DNA from: JAGOUU01 sp964387745
GTDB taxonomy: Bacteria > Pseudomonadota > Gammaproteobacteria > JAGOUU01
Direction: 5' to 3'
Assembly (NCBI GenBank): GCA_964387745.1
Contig: CAYLXL010000026.1
Span: 1 to 28,452, forward strand
Length of the DNA stretch: 28,452 nucleotides
Shown here: positions 15,274 through 23,714 of the stretch, piece after piece
How the letters are laid out: each line of letters starts with the position of its first letter
How positions within the stretch are numbered: the first letter of the stretch is position 1
Made by a program: the position numbers and the translations under genes
Notes under the pieces: generated by a model
Databases searched by the model: none
What the model was told of the DNA's origin: nothing
The model's input: only the letters and a program-made list of their open reading frames with translations

Positions 15274-16496
15274 ATAAAGACACTAAAAGCTTTATGGCGG
15301 TTGCCATGGGCGTTGCATTTGAACACCTTGATATGATGCTAGTTAGCTTATTAGCGAGCTCTATGGTGGAGGAATTTATTGGGAGTAGAAGCACTTCTAC
15401 TAAATTGTTTTATGCCTATATGGGGTATGCGATTGCTTTTGTTTTTCGGCCTTTAGGTGCACTTTGCTTTGGCTTTGTTGGCGATTTATATGGCCGAAAA
15501 AAATCATTGCTTAGTTCTATGAGCTTAATGGTAGTAGCAACTTTAACCTTATCATTTCTTCCTGGTGCCCAAATGTTAGGTATGGCTTCATCAATTATTT
15601 TCATCCTATGTCGAATTGCGCAGGGGCTTGCTGTTGGAGGAGAATATGGATCTGCTATGACCTATGCCTATGAGCTAAAACCTCATTTGCGAACTTTTTA
15701 TGGCGCATGTGTTGTTTCATCTACTCATGTTGGAGGACTATTTGCTAGCTTTATCGCAAGTCAGTATGTGGAAAATTTTCGTGTGGCATTTTTAATTGGA
15801 GGATTAGTCGGGATACTCCTAGTTTTTTTCCGCTCCTTGATGAAAGAATATCACAAGATTACAACTACTAATACCTTAGACATATTGATTGACTCTGTAA
15901 AAAATAAAAATGCGATCTTGGAGGCTTTAATTATTGCATCAATGTTGGTTTTGGTTTTTTACGGATCATTAATTTATATCAATGAGATTATCTATCAAAA
16001 TTTTGCCATTTCAAGAGCGCAAATCTTTAAAGCCAATACATTATTACTTAGCCTTTGGGTTGTTTTACCTCCATGTGTTGGTTATTTTGCAGATAAGTTT
16101 ATGATATCTTATCTGAAAATCATGATAATAGGTGCTATGGGAGTTTTTCTAAGCGCGCCACTTTTAGGTATAGCTTTGGATATTTCCTATCAGGCTGTTT
16201 TAGCAGCTCAGATTCTGCTACATATTTTTCATATGTTATTCTGTCTTTGCACACCGAGGTTTTTCGGGGATTTGTTCAGTAACCAAGGGCGTAATACTGC
16301 GATCTGTATTAGCTACTCCTTGGGCGCATCATTTACAGCCGCGCTAGCTCCGATGATTTGTCACACAAGTGTTATTTTATTCCATACAACTTTCGCTATC
16401 TGTATACCTTTTATGCTAATTTCACTAGCCGTAATATTCATTCTTAAAAAGGACAATTTATGCAAAAAAATGATTCTTTCGAACTCTATGACATAA
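15264..16496 (+). CDS. MFS transporter, metabolite:H+ symporter (ProP/ShiA-like) family
   Basis: A 410-residue inner-membrane protein with about 12 hydrophobic segments. MFS motif A between TM2 and TM3 reads GFVGDLYGRKK (70-80), preceded by FRPLGAL; RIAQGLAVGGEYGSAMTY is the hallmark of the metabolite:H+ symporter family, which includes ProP, KgtP and ShiA. Import of an organic acid or osmolyte with protons is the family norm; a role in export of a product cannot be excluded. ATG 15264 has AGGA 7 bases upstream and is preferred over the ATG at 15270. It overlaps the flavoprotein gene at its start by 10 bases and the TIGR04076 gene at its end by 37 bases, so the operon is tight. The cargo is probably a substrate or product of the flanking enzymes. 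Confidence 0.87.
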   Translation: MQMNKDTKSFMAVAMGVAFEHLDMMLVSLLASSMVEEFIGSRSTSTKLFYAYMGYAIAFVFRPLGALCFGFVGDLYGRKKSLLSSMSLMVVATLTLSFLPGAQMLGMASSIIFILCRIAQGLAVGGEYGSAMTYAYELKPHLRTFYGACVVSSTHVGGLFASFIASQYVENFRVAFLIGGLVGILLVFFRSLMKEYHKITTTNTLDILIDSVKNKNAILEALIIASMLVLVFYGSLIYINEIIYQNFAISRAQIFKANTLLLSLWVVLPPCVGYFADKFMISYLKIMIIGAMGVFLSAPLLGIALDISYQAVLAAQILLHIFHMLFCLCTPRFFGDLFSNQGRNTAICISYSLGASFTAALAPMICHTSVILFHTTFAICIPFMLISLAVIFILKKDNLCKKMILSNSMT

Positions 16497-16795
16497 AAGT
16501 TGAAGTAGACAATAATGGCATTAATCCCATGGTTTGCAATCATAAGAAAGGGGATAGCTTTTTGCTTTCAGGAGAGAACTTTTCTCTACCTGATGGGCAA
16601 AGTTTCCCCATTTATTGTCTTGCTGCTTTGATTCCAATTCTAACAGTAAAGCAAAGATTTACTGCCCCTAATGACTGGATCACTACTGATCATGTAATAG
16701 CATGCCCGGATGTTAATTGCGGCGGAATATTTAAAATATCGCGTATTGGTAAGAAAACTTTTTACCATCATCAAGTGACAGCGACGAGGACATAA
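16460..16795 (+). CDS. TIGR04076-family small Cys-containing protein
   Basis: A 111-residue protein. Its layout, FELYDIKVEVDNNG, then CNHKKGDSFLLSGE, then IYCLAALIPILT, then IACPDVNCGGIFKISRIG, matches the TIGR04076 family: a 'ydvkvev...C..ghk.GD.f' start, a middle 'C..a...l.p' and a C-terminal 'CpD.....f.i.r'. Cysteines 26, 53, 82 and 87 are candidates for metal binding or redox. The biochemical role of the family is unknown to me. AAGGA before ATG 16460 supports the start, which lies inside the transporter gene (37-base overlap). Only one base separates its stop from the reductase gene. Placement between a transporter and two redox enzymes suggests an accessory function, such as metal or cofactor handling. 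Confidence 0.8.
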   Translation: MQKNDSFELYDIKVEVDNNGINPMVCNHKKGDSFLLSGENFSLPDGQSFPIYCLAALIPILTVKQRFTAPNDWITTDHVIACPDVNCGGIFKISRIGKKTFYHHQVTATRT

Positions 16796-16796
16796 A

Positions 16797-17795
16797 ATGA
16801 ACCAAGACATACAAAACTCAAAAATTATAAGAGGTTGTTGGCAGCTGGCTTCAGGTCATTCAGGGCATAATACTAATATAGCTCCTATCTTAAATGCAAT
16901 TGAAGCTGGATTTAAGACCTTTGACTGTGCAGATATTTATCTTGGTACAGAGGAATTGCTAGGGCAGGCGTCGAAAATCACAGGAAAAAAGCTACAAATT
17001 CATACTAAATTCGTACCTGATCTTAATTGTTTGCAAAAAATTGATTGTAACTATGTAGAAAATATTATCAATCGTAGTCTCAAAAATTTACAAGTACAAT
17101 GTATTGATCTTGTGCAATTTCATTGGTGGGACTGGGAAGTTAAAAATTATATGCATACTATGGAAATTCTTACGACTCTAAAAGATGCTGGTAAAATAAA
17201 GGAGATAGGTGTTACCAATGTAAGTTCAATTTACCTTGAAGAATTATTGCAAAGATTTAAAATTTCTTCTTTACAAACTCAAGTTTCTCTCTTTGATAGA
17301 AGGGTTGAACGTGGAATAAGTGAGTTATGTCAAAAAAATGGCATCAAGATCTTTGCATACGGAGTTTTACTCGGTGGTTTTTTGAGCGAAAAATGGCTTG
17401 CTAAAGCAGAACCACAGCTAGAAGAATTAACAAATCGCTCTTTGGTAAAATACAAACTTATTATTGATTCAGCTTGTGGCTGGGAGGAATTTCAGAGACG
17501 TCTTTCGATTTTAAATGAGCTAGCATTAAAATATCGCTGTAAAATTGCCAATATTGCAACTGCTGCATTGTTACAATCATGCCGAGCGGATGCAGTAATT
17601 ATTGGGCTAAGTCCACAGAATTATGCTGAACAAAATAGTACATTGAGAAAACAATTTAGTTTAGCACCAGAAGACTTGCAGAGAATTGCCACTTGGGCCT
17701 GTGATTTACCAGGAGATATATATGATCTAGAAAGAGATGTCACAGGGGCGCATGCGAAGATAATGAAATATGATCTTAATTCACTAAAGAACTAG
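16797..17795 (+). CDS. Aldo/keto reductase
   Basis: A 332-residue NAD(P)H-dependent oxidoreductase of the AKR superfamily (TIM barrel). The catalytic tetrad is present: Asp43 and Tyr48 in FDCADIY, Lys71 in HTKF, and His109 in VQFHWWDW. KIKEIGVTNVSS and the later IIGLSPQNYAEQN are typical of the family, the latter at the cofactor phosphate site. The start RGCWQLASGHSG resembles bacterial AKRs acting on sugars or small aldehydes. GAGGA lies 7 bases before ATG 16797, which is one base after the upstream stop, so it is the last gene of the operon. It probably reduces a carbonyl formed from, or needed for, the flavoprotein step. The substrate is unknown. Confidence 0.92.
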   Translation: MNQDIQNSKIIRGCWQLASGHSGHNTNIAPILNAIEAGFKTFDCADIYLGTEELLGQASKITGKKLQIHTKFVPDLNCLQKIDCNYVENIINRSLKNLQVQCIDLVQFHWWDWEVKNYMHTMEILTTLKDAGKIKEIGVTNVSSIYLEELLQRFKISSLQTQVSLFDRRVERGISELCQKNGIKIFAYGVLLGGFLSEKWLAKAEPQLEELTNRSLVKYKLIIDSACGWEEFQRRLSILNELALKYRCKIANIATAALLQSCRADAVIIGLSPQNYAEQNSTLRKQFSLAPEDLQRIATWACDLPGDIYDLERDVTGAHAKIMKYDLNSLKN

Positions 17796-17827
17796 GTAAA
17801 TGCAAAGTGGTTGAACTAATAAGTAGA

Positions 17828-17882
17828 ACCCAAGCCACTGGGTAAAACGCTATTTCCAATATTAAAGTATACTGGAAATAGC
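17828..17882. terminator. Hairpins between the AKR operon and greB (possible bidirectional terminator)
   Basis: A small ACCCA/TGGGT hairpin (17828-17843) is followed by a perfect 10-bp stem, GCTATTTCCA (17849-17858) with TGGAAATAGC (17873-17882). There is no clean T tract on either strand, so termination is inferred mainly from position between convergent genes. Confidence 0.5.
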
Positions 17883-17913
17883 TGCAATGTATTCAGCCAT
17901 CAGCCTACAAGTA

Positions 17914-18423
17914 TTAATTACAACTATAAAAAATTTCTAGTATTTCTAGCTTATCCAGGCCAGCAGGAATTTTAATTATAACGATATCACCTACTGCCGA
18001 TTTTAATAATGCTTTCGCAATGGGAGACATGTAGCTAATTTTATTACTATAAGGATCAGCCTCATCAATACCAACAATGGTCACTTGCATACGTTTGCCA
18101 TTATCTTGAACGTAAGTGACTGTTGCGCCAAAAAAAACTTGTGTTTGATTCTGTTGGAAAGTTGGATCTACAACTTGAGCATTTTCTACTCGTTTTGTGA
18201 GATATCGGATTCGTTGGTCTATTTCACGTAATCTTCTCTTGCCGTATATATAGTCGCCATTTTCAGAGCGATCACCATTACTGGCTGCCCAGCTTACTGT
18301 AGCAACAACTTCAGGACGTTGTACACGTAATAAATCATTTAACTCGACCTGAAGGTTCTTGAGCCCCGTGGGTGTCACGTAATGTTTTTGGTTTAATGTT
18401 TGTGAAGAGGGTTTATTTCTCAT
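17914..18423 (-). CDS. greB: Transcription elongation factor GreB
   Basis: A 169-residue GreA/GreB-family factor, close to E. coli GreB (158 residues). It rescues backtracked RNA polymerase by stimulating cleavage of the 3' RNA end. The N-terminal coiled coil includes YVTPTGLKNLQVELNDLL, then VSWAASNGDRSENGDYIYGK, where the acidic tip (Asp and Glu) coordinates the catalytic Mg. The segment DYIYGKRRLREIDQRIRYL is specific to GreB over GreA. The C-terminal FKBP-like domain ends with IPAGLDKLEILEI. ATG 18423 has no Shine-Dalgarno, and a TATAAT -10 sits just 7 to 8 bases upstream, so the mRNA may be nearly leaderless. It adds about 15 residues before the usual family start. Confidence 0.93.
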   Translation of the reverse strand: MRNKPSSQTLNQKHYVTPTGLKNLQVELNDLLRVQRPEVVATVSWAASNGDRSENGDYIYGKRRLREIDQRIRYLTKRVENAQVVDPTFQQNQTQVFFGATVTYVQDNGKRMQVTIVGIDEADPYSNKISYMSPIAKALLKSAVGDIVIIKIPAGLDKLEILEIFYSCN

Positions 18424-18814
18424 ATAAACGTATTATAACAAAATAAAACATTACTGAAACATTACCGACCTGCCCCTGTCTAACATCACGGTAGCCCGTC
18501 TAGATACATCCTGAATTATATCATCCTTCGAACTTGGCGTGAGATTGTGCCGGTCTATCTATCTCTTGACTGCTCATAGAAATAATGTCATTTTTGATTA
18601 TAAGTGGTTTCTTCCTAACCGATTGATATCTCGGCTATATTAAGCTTAGGTGGGTTTGCCACTATTCTACACTAACTATTTGTTATCTACCTAGTGCGGT
18701 CATCTCTAAAAAATTCCTACAAAGTCAAAATTTTTGTTGCTTTCCATTAACAAACTTGGTAAGATAGCATACTTATAAACAAATTAATCGAAAATAAACT
18801 TTTGGAGTACTTTT
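18424..18814. other. 391-base intergenic region between greB and the helical-repeat gene
   Basis: A divergent region. It contains a TATAAT (18431-18436, read on the minus strand) close to the greB start and a good plus-strand promoter at 18737-18765. The remaining roughly 250 bases carry no ORF, RNA gene or repeat that I recognise. Confidence 0.6.
18737..18765 (+). promoter_or_regulatory. Sigma-70-like promoter of the helical-repeat gene
   Basis: TTGCTT (-35), a 17-base spacer and TAAGAT (-10). Spacing is ideal and it lies about 50 bases before the ATG, giving a leader of about 40 bases that carries GGAG. Confidence 0.55.
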
Positions 18815-19702
18815 ATGCCTGTATCGCTGCAACAATTACGATTACAATTGCTAGAACAAGGTGTTACTTTAACTGCAGATATGAGCATTTCTGCACAGGA
18901 TGCACCTTATAACGGCCGTTATTTCAAGGATGCCCTAAGTATCCCTGCTATAATACGTTTTTTTGTTAAGGGCATTCTAACCTGGGATCAATTAGTACAC
19001 ATCAGTCATAACATGATTTGCCTGTTACAATTTGAATCAACTGCAAGTCTGGTTGAAGGTCTGGTAGAACATAAGGCTTTAACTATTGATCAATTGAATG
19101 AATTATTAACTTCAAATAAACATACTATCAGCGATCTACAAACTAGGTTCTTGCCTGCATACTTTGAGGCGCGTGAGCACCTTGCTCGCGGCATATTAAC
19201 CATTGAGCAGATTGACGAGCTGCGAAGTAAAATAGATACTATTCAACTAGATTATGGTGCTGGATACTACGCCGTGGAGAATAGAGAAAAAGACTATTTT
19301 CATAAAACGTTAGATAGATTAATAAAGAATCCTGAACAAGCAGAAAAGATTTTGAGTGATGTTTATGCATCGATAGATTATCATAATAAAGGTCTTTTCT
19401 TGCAACTTGTTGATGAGATTCTTAATGGGTTGTTATATATTATAAAATTACCATTTTTTGCGATTGGATGGGCTTTTAATAAATTATTTGGTAGTACCAC
19501 AAAGTTAGATGCAGCAACAACACCAGAAACTAGTCCTGCTGTAAAAAGTACCCAAAGTATAGAGGGTGTTCATTCTCAAACGTCAGATGCTGCAGTCGAG
19601 CATACGACTACAGCAGTAAGAAACGTTGTGTCAATATCAGGTAGACGTCGAGTTGCTGAAGACCAAACACAAACAGGTAGTGATTATAAATGCACCCTAT
19701 AA
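18815..19702 (+). CDS. Hypothetical helical-repeat protein with one membrane segment, effector-like
   Basis: A 295-residue protein of no family I recognise. It contains three related helical motifs, GILTWDQLVHI (53-63), KALTIDQLNEL (87-97) and GILTIEQIDEL (126-136), spaced 34 and 39 residues apart, i.e. a short helical repeat. A hydrophobic stretch at about 205-224 (LLYIIKLPFFAIGWAFNKLF) could be a membrane helix or hairpin. The C-terminal 70 residues are Thr/Ser/Ala-rich, polar and probably disordered, with a basic GRRR. GGAG before ATG 18815 and a good promoter show it is a real, separately transcribed gene. The layout (helical N-terminus, membrane segment, disordered polar tail) resembles secreted effectors of Legionella-like bacteria, but this is inference. 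Confidence 0.65.
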   Translation: MPVSLQQLRLQLLEQGVTLTADMSISAQDAPYNGRYFKDALSIPAIIRFFVKGILTWDQLVHISHNMICLLQFESTASLVEGLVEHKALTIDQLNELLTSNKHTISDLQTRFLPAYFEAREHLARGILTIEQIDELRSKIDTIQLDYGAGYYAVENREKDYFHKTLDRLIKNPEQAEKILSDVYASIDYHNKGLFLQLVDEILNGLLYIIKLPFFAIGWAFNKLFGSTTKLDAATTPETSPAVKSTQSIEGVHSQTSDAAVEHTTTAVRNVVSISGRRRVAEDQTQTGSDYKCTL

Positions 19703-19752
19703 TTTAGACTAGACCAGACAAAATATACTTTCTGGGAGATAAGAGCCTCTAA

Positions 19753-19790
19753 TGATCAGGCACACAAGGCTTTTGGCGCCTGGGGGATCA
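19753..19790. repeat. Imperfect inverted repeat upstream of the helicase gene
   Basis: TGATC+AGGC (19753-19761) pairs with GCCT (19778-19781) and GATCA (19786-19790), with GGGG bulged between the two right-hand blocks. No T tract follows. It lies between the helical-repeat gene and the helicase and could act as a weak terminator or a 5' leader structure. Confidence 0.35.
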
Positions 19791-19945
19791 TAATAGTTAG
19801 CTCTATTGGCTTGTGGATACTACAAGAAAAGTAAATGCCTTAAGTTGTGCAGAAATAGTTAAATTTGACGTGTTAAAGCTAACATAGTATCCTATCATTC
19901 TTTTCTATTTACTTCTCTAACAAATATATCTTATACGAGACTATT

Positions 19946-21124
19946 ATGACCTTTGCTGACCTTGGATTATCGGAACCTATTGTAAAAGCTATCACTTATT
20001 CGACCCCTTCACCAATCCAGTTAAAGGCTATTCCTGCTGTTTTGAGTAGAAAAGACGTAGTAGCTGAAGCCCAGACCGGCACTGGCAAGACTGCAGCATT
20101 CACCTTACCTATTTTGAATATATTGGCCAAAGGCGACTATCCGGATGCTAATCAAGCACGTGCGCTTATTTTAACGCCAACTAGAGAATTAGCTGCTCAG
20201 ATAGCAGAAAATGTGAGCAAATATAGCCAACATGTTGATATAAGTTCAGCAGTTGTTTTTGGTGGTGTGAGCATCAACCCGCAGATGATGAAGCTGCGTA
20301 GAGGCGTAGACATCCTAGTTGCTACCCCGGGGCGTCTATTGGATTTATATAGTAAAAACGCGGTAAAGTTCGACCAATTAGAGATAGTAGTACTGGACGA
20401 AGCCGATCGTATGCTTGATATGGGATTTATCCACGATATCCGTAAAATTTTAAAGCTACTCCCTAACCGACGTCAAAATCTTTTATTTTCAGCGACTTTG
20501 TCACAAGAAATTAGAGATCTTGCAAACAAGTTTGTAACCAACCCTATCGAAATCGCCATTACCCCTGAAGTTACCACAGCTCATTCTGTAGAACAGTGGT
20601 TGATTCCGGTAAATCAAAAACAGAAACCTGGATTACTGTGCAAATTAATTACAGATAATAAATGGGAACAAGTATTAGTGTTTACTAAAACTAAACATAA
20701 AGCTAATAAATTAACCCATCACCTTATTGCAGAAGGTATTGGAGCTGCAGCTATTCATGGCAATAAAAGCCAAGGTGCGCGTACAAAAGCATTGGCAGAT
20801 TTTAAGCATGGGACAATTAGAGTACTTATTGCTACAGATATAGCTTCTAGAGGTATTGATATCAGCATGCTTCCACAAGTAGTTAACTTTGAACTGCCTA
20901 GTGTACCAGAAGATTATGTACACCGTATCGGTCGTACTGGCCGAGCTGGAGCAAGTGGACAAGCGATTTCACTCGTAAGCAATGATGAAACGAAACAATT
21001 AGTTGGAATTGAACGTTTAATTAATAAATTAATTCCAAGAACAAATGTTCATGGGTTTGATTGTTCACCTAGCTTGCCAGTCACTCGGTTAAATGCTGGT
21101 GGCAATAAAAAACGAAGTAAATAA
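19946..21124 (+). CDS. rhlE: DEAD-box ATP-dependent RNA helicase, RhlE-like
   Basis: A 392-residue DEAD-box helicase with all core motifs: Q motif (FADLGLSEPIVKAI...PSPIQ, 3-25), Walker A AQTGTGKT (42-49), PTRELA (78-83), GG and TPGR, DEAD (151-154), SAT (182-184), the domain 2 motif near IATDIASRGIDI, and HRIGRTGRAG. It unwinds or remodels RNA with ATP in the cytosol, for example in ribosome assembly or RNA decay. The short tail (about 20 residues, ending GGNKKRSK) and overall similarity fit the RhlE group; it lacks the long C-terminal domains of DbpA, CsdA or SrmB, though subgroup assignment by eye is less sure than the family. There is only a weak Shine-Dalgarno (GAGA). A long hairpin follows the stop. 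Confidence 0.92.
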   Translation: MTFADLGLSEPIVKAITYSTPSPIQLKAIPAVLSRKDVVAEAQTGTGKTAAFTLPILNILAKGDYPDANQARALILTPTRELAAQIAENVSKYSQHVDISSAVVFGGVSINPQMMKLRRGVDILVATPGRLLDLYSKNAVKFDQLEIVVLDEADRMLDMGFIHDIRKILKLLPNRRQNLLFSATLSQEIRDLANKFVTNPIEIAITPEVTTAHSVEQWLIPVNQKQKPGLLCKLITDNKWEQVLVFTKTKHKANKLTHHLIAEGIGAAAIHGNKSQGARTKALADFKHGTIRVLIATDIASRGIDISMLPQVVNFELPSVPEDYVHRIGRTGRAGASGQAISLVSNDETKQLVGIERLINKLIPRTNVHGFDCSPSLPVTRLNAGGNKKRSK

Positions 21125-21131
21125 ATTATAC

Positions 21132-21167
21132 TGTCCGAATTATTAACATCAGTTATTAATTCGGACA
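21132..21167. terminator. Long hairpin between convergent helicase and AhpD-like genes
   Basis: TGTCCGAATTA (21132-21142) pairs exactly with 21157-21167; after one T-T mismatch a TAAC/GTTA inner stem closes a four-base loop. It lacks a T tract, but the size and the position between two gene ends suggest a bidirectional terminator or 3' end protector. Confidence 0.6.
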
Positions 21168-21185
21168 AATATGAACAGTCATTTA

Positions 21186-21530
21186 TTAACTACTAAACTG
21201 CTCATAAGCCATCAAAGCTTCGGCGGCGTACATGAGAGATGGGCCACCACCCATGTATATAGCCATTCCCAATAACTCGTTAAACTCTTCTTTGGTAACG
21301 CCTAACTTTACTAATTTTTGAACATGAAAGCCAATACAGCCATCACAGTGAGCTGCAATACCCAAAGCAAGAGCAATCAATTCTTTGGTTTTGGGTTCTA
21401 AAGCTCCGCCCTCAGAAGTAGAAAATTTCATTAAGCTATTAAAGCCAGACATAACGTCAGGCAAGCTTTTACTTAATTTAGCAACTGCACCTGAGATATC
21501 TGTAGTAATTTTTTTATAATCTTTAAACAT
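21186..21530 (-). CDS. AhpD-like / carboxymuconolactone decarboxylase-family protein
   Basis: A 114-residue protein of the CMD family (PF02627). The redox site is visible: Glu50, Cys62, Cys65 and His69 in KELIALALGIAAHCDGC plus IGFHV. This gives E-x11-C-x2-C-x3-H, exactly the catalytic spacing of mycobacterial AhpD (Glu118, Cys130, Cys133, His137). It is therefore more likely a thiol peroxidase/disulfide reductase than a decarboxylase, probably acting in peroxide defence in the cytosol. AAGGA lies 7 bases before the ATG. No alkyl hydroperoxide reductase gene lies nearby, so its redox partner is elsewhere. It is convergent with the helicase gene. Confidence 0.9.
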   Translation of the reverse strand: MFKDYKKITTDISGAVAKLSKSLPDVMSGFNSLMKFSTSEGGALEPKTKELIALALGIAAHCDGCIGFHVQKLVKLGVTKEEFNELLGMAIYMGGGPSLMYAAEALMAYEQFSS

Positions 21531-21610
21531 CTAAATATCCTTATTAATCAAGCTAGTTATAATATCAATTTCGTTATCGCCAAGAATATCATAGCGTTCT
21601 TAAAATTGCA

Positions 21611-23515
21611 TCAGTAACTACGCGAGCGCATCCTGCTTCTTGCAGCTGTGTCTGGTTTTAAAGTTCGCTGGATTCTCTGAAGAACAGGCGCTAAAACTAA
21701 AGCTGGAACAGGTACCTCTTCAACTACAACAGGTAACTCTTCGACTACAGTATCGGAATCAACACCCTCGGAACTAAATTTCACAATTTTATGATGATGT
21801 TTAGCTACAGTCGAGCGATGAGCTATACTAATAATCGTAGTATTTGGCAATAACCGTCGGATCATATCATAAAGAAAATTTTCGCCTTCTTCATCTAATG
21901 ATGCTGTTGCTTCATCCAAGAATAACCATTTAGGTTGTTTTAATAATATCCGGGCAAAACACACACGCTGCTTTTCTCCTGAAGAAAGCGTGGACCAATC
22001 TCTACTCAAATTAAGATCTTGCAAACACCCTGCCGCTGTAAGAGCATCTGTATATTGGTCATCAGTGTATATAGTAACATCATGATGAGGGTATGCAAGA
22101 ATAGCTCGCAAAGTTTGCCCACCCAATATGGGTGTTTGAGGTACAAAATACATCTCTTCTAAAGGCGGTACTGTTACCTCTCCTTCTCCGTAAGGCCAAT
22201 TACCTGATAATACTTTGAATAATGAGCTTTTACCTAATCCTGCTCGAGCCTGGATAAAAACATGCTCACCTTTTTTAAAAACTAAATTTAGATTTCTCAT
22301 CAGAATCTTACTTGTTGAATCTTCTTGTAAAGCCTCGATTGTTAATGAGCTTATTCTAATTGTTTCTGCGTCTGGGGTATTGTTAACTACAATTTTTTTC
22401 TTGTTCGCAGCGGGATCTATTTCTATTGCATTTTTTAAAGCTACTAATCTATTCAGCGAAATGTTATACCAAGAGATAGATTCATATGAATCGGCAAACC
22501 ATCCCAAGGCATCAGTGACTTCAGTAAAACACATTGATATCTGATTTAATTGATCAAACACGATTTTACCAGCAAAGTATAGTGGGGCTGCAACAGTAAG
22601 AGGCAACATAAACTGTACTCGCGCACAAAAACTTCTAAAAGCTGTTAAGACATTATCTACCTTAAGAATAGAATTAGAAACTGCAGTTATGGCTTGCAGT
22701 TTTAATTCAAGTTTGCGCTTATAAAATAACTCAGCTCGCTCTAAAGCAATCCCTGGGGCATCTTTCTTAGTATTGTCTATACATATTCTATAATCAGCTT
22801 CTAAAATAGCTTTTTTCTTATTTAAGGCAGTTAAGGGCGAACCAATTCGCCAAGTAATAGCAGTGGTGACAATAGCAAAAATTAAAGCTATCCAAACTAA
22901 ATAACCTGGAATAACAATATTCAAGCCTGCTAGTGCAAATGAAAGCGTTCCGCCAACAACCCATAGTGTTGAAGTAAACGTTAATAGACTGATAACTGAT
23001 TTAATAAAACCTAAACTTAATGACATGCTATCAGTCACAAAAGATTTTATTTCACTTTGAATTCTTTGCGAGATATTATCTATATCATCTTTTTTATCAT
23101 CTTGATCAGTTTTTTGATCAACTTCTTCCTTTTTAGGGGTGAAAATAGCTAAACGTAAATACGCTTTATTTTTTGGTGACAGATAATCCCACTGCATTTT
23201 TTTTGATAACCAATGTCTCCAGCGAATACAGAGCTTATCAACCAGATAGTTTTGCAAGCAAGAAAGTCCAACATAAAATGTAACAAGCACACTGAAAACA
23301 ATTATACTGCTTTGGAATAAAGCCCAATTCATGGCTATCAACGCTGCCCAAAACCCTACAGACCACCAGGCTATGACAGCAGTTAAACCTACTAGCGCAA
23401 AGACACAGGCTATTGACCCTATTAAAAACAACCAGGCGCTGAGTTTTTCATCAGACTCCAAGAAATATTGGCTGATAAATTTAAGCTTATCCTTAAAATT
23501 AATAGTGTTAGACAT
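21611..23515 (-). CDS. Fused ABC transporter (SbmA/BacA- or YddA-like permease plus ATPase) with unusual C-terminal tail
   Basis: A 634-residue half-transporter. The N-terminal membrane domain (about 1-350, five to six helices) has the ABC_membrane_2 (PF06472) mark LVDKLCIRWRHWLSKKM, as in SbmA, BacA, YddA and peroxisomal ABCD transporters. A 20-residue acidic/Lys-rich insert follows (about 128-147). The ATPase domain has Walker A ARAGLGKSS (about 423-431, first Gly changed to Ala), signature LSSGEKQR (about 510-517), Walker B WLFLDEATASLD and H-loop SIAHR. A C-terminal tail of about 50 residues, Val/Pro/Glu-rich then Arg-rich (ARSRMRSRSY), is not part of the family. ATG 23515 is chosen over GTG 23524 because AGGTG sits properly upstream. 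It probably exports or imports a peptide or lipid-like cargo; cargo unknown. Confidence 0.88.
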   Translation of the reverse strand: MSNTINFKDKLKFISQYFLESDEKLSAWLFLIGSIACVFALVGLTAVIAWWSVGFWAALIAMNWALFQSSIIVFSVLVTFYVGLSCLQNYLVDKLCIRWRHWLSKKMQWDYLSPKNKAYLRLAIFTPKKEEVDQKTDQDDKKDDIDNISQRIQSEIKSFVTDSMSLSLGFIKSVISLLTFTSTLWVVGGTLSFALAGLNIVIPGYLVWIALIFAIVTTAITWRIGSPLTALNKKKAILEADYRICIDNTKKDAPGIALERAELFYKRKLELKLQAITAVSNSILKVDNVLTAFRSFCARVQFMLPLTVAAPLYFAGKIVFDQLNQISMCFTEVTDALGWFADSYESISWYNISLNRLVALKNAIEIDPAANKKKIVVNNTPDAETIRISSLTIEALQEDSTSKILMRNLNLVFKKGEHVFIQARAGLGKSSLFKVLSGNWPYGEGEVTVPPLEEMYFVPQTPILGGQTLRAILAYPHHDVTIYTDDQYTDALTAAGCLQDLNLSRDWSTLSSGEKQRVCFARILLKQPKWLFLDEATASLDEEGENFLYDMIRRLLPNTTIISIAHRSTVAKHHHKIVKFSSEGVDSDTVVEELPVVVEEVPVPALVLAPVLQRIQRTLKPDTAARSRMRSRSY

Positions 23516-23587
23516 TAGAGGCACCTAAAATCATAGAGTTACAACGCATATATATCTAAAAGCATTAATATATGTATTAATCTGGCT

Positions 23588-23616
23588 ATAATGCCTTAAG
23601 TATGTTAACTAGTCAA
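23588..23616 (-). promoter_or_regulatory. Candidate promoter of the ABC transporter gene
   Basis: On the minus strand, TTGACT (23611-23616) and CATTAT (23588-23593) are separated by 17 bases, about 70 bases before the ABC transporter start. Confidence 0.4.
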
Positions 23617-23714
23617 GTGGATTTATACTATATACTTACAGATAATTCATTTACTATATTAGAACTAGACATTATATATTTTATCTTATAGCCGTTTACT
23701 ATTTACCATTTACC

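Noticed and set aside
19688..19702. C-terminal KCTL as a prenylation CaaX box
   Set aside because: CaaX needs Cys followed by three residues; here only two follow.
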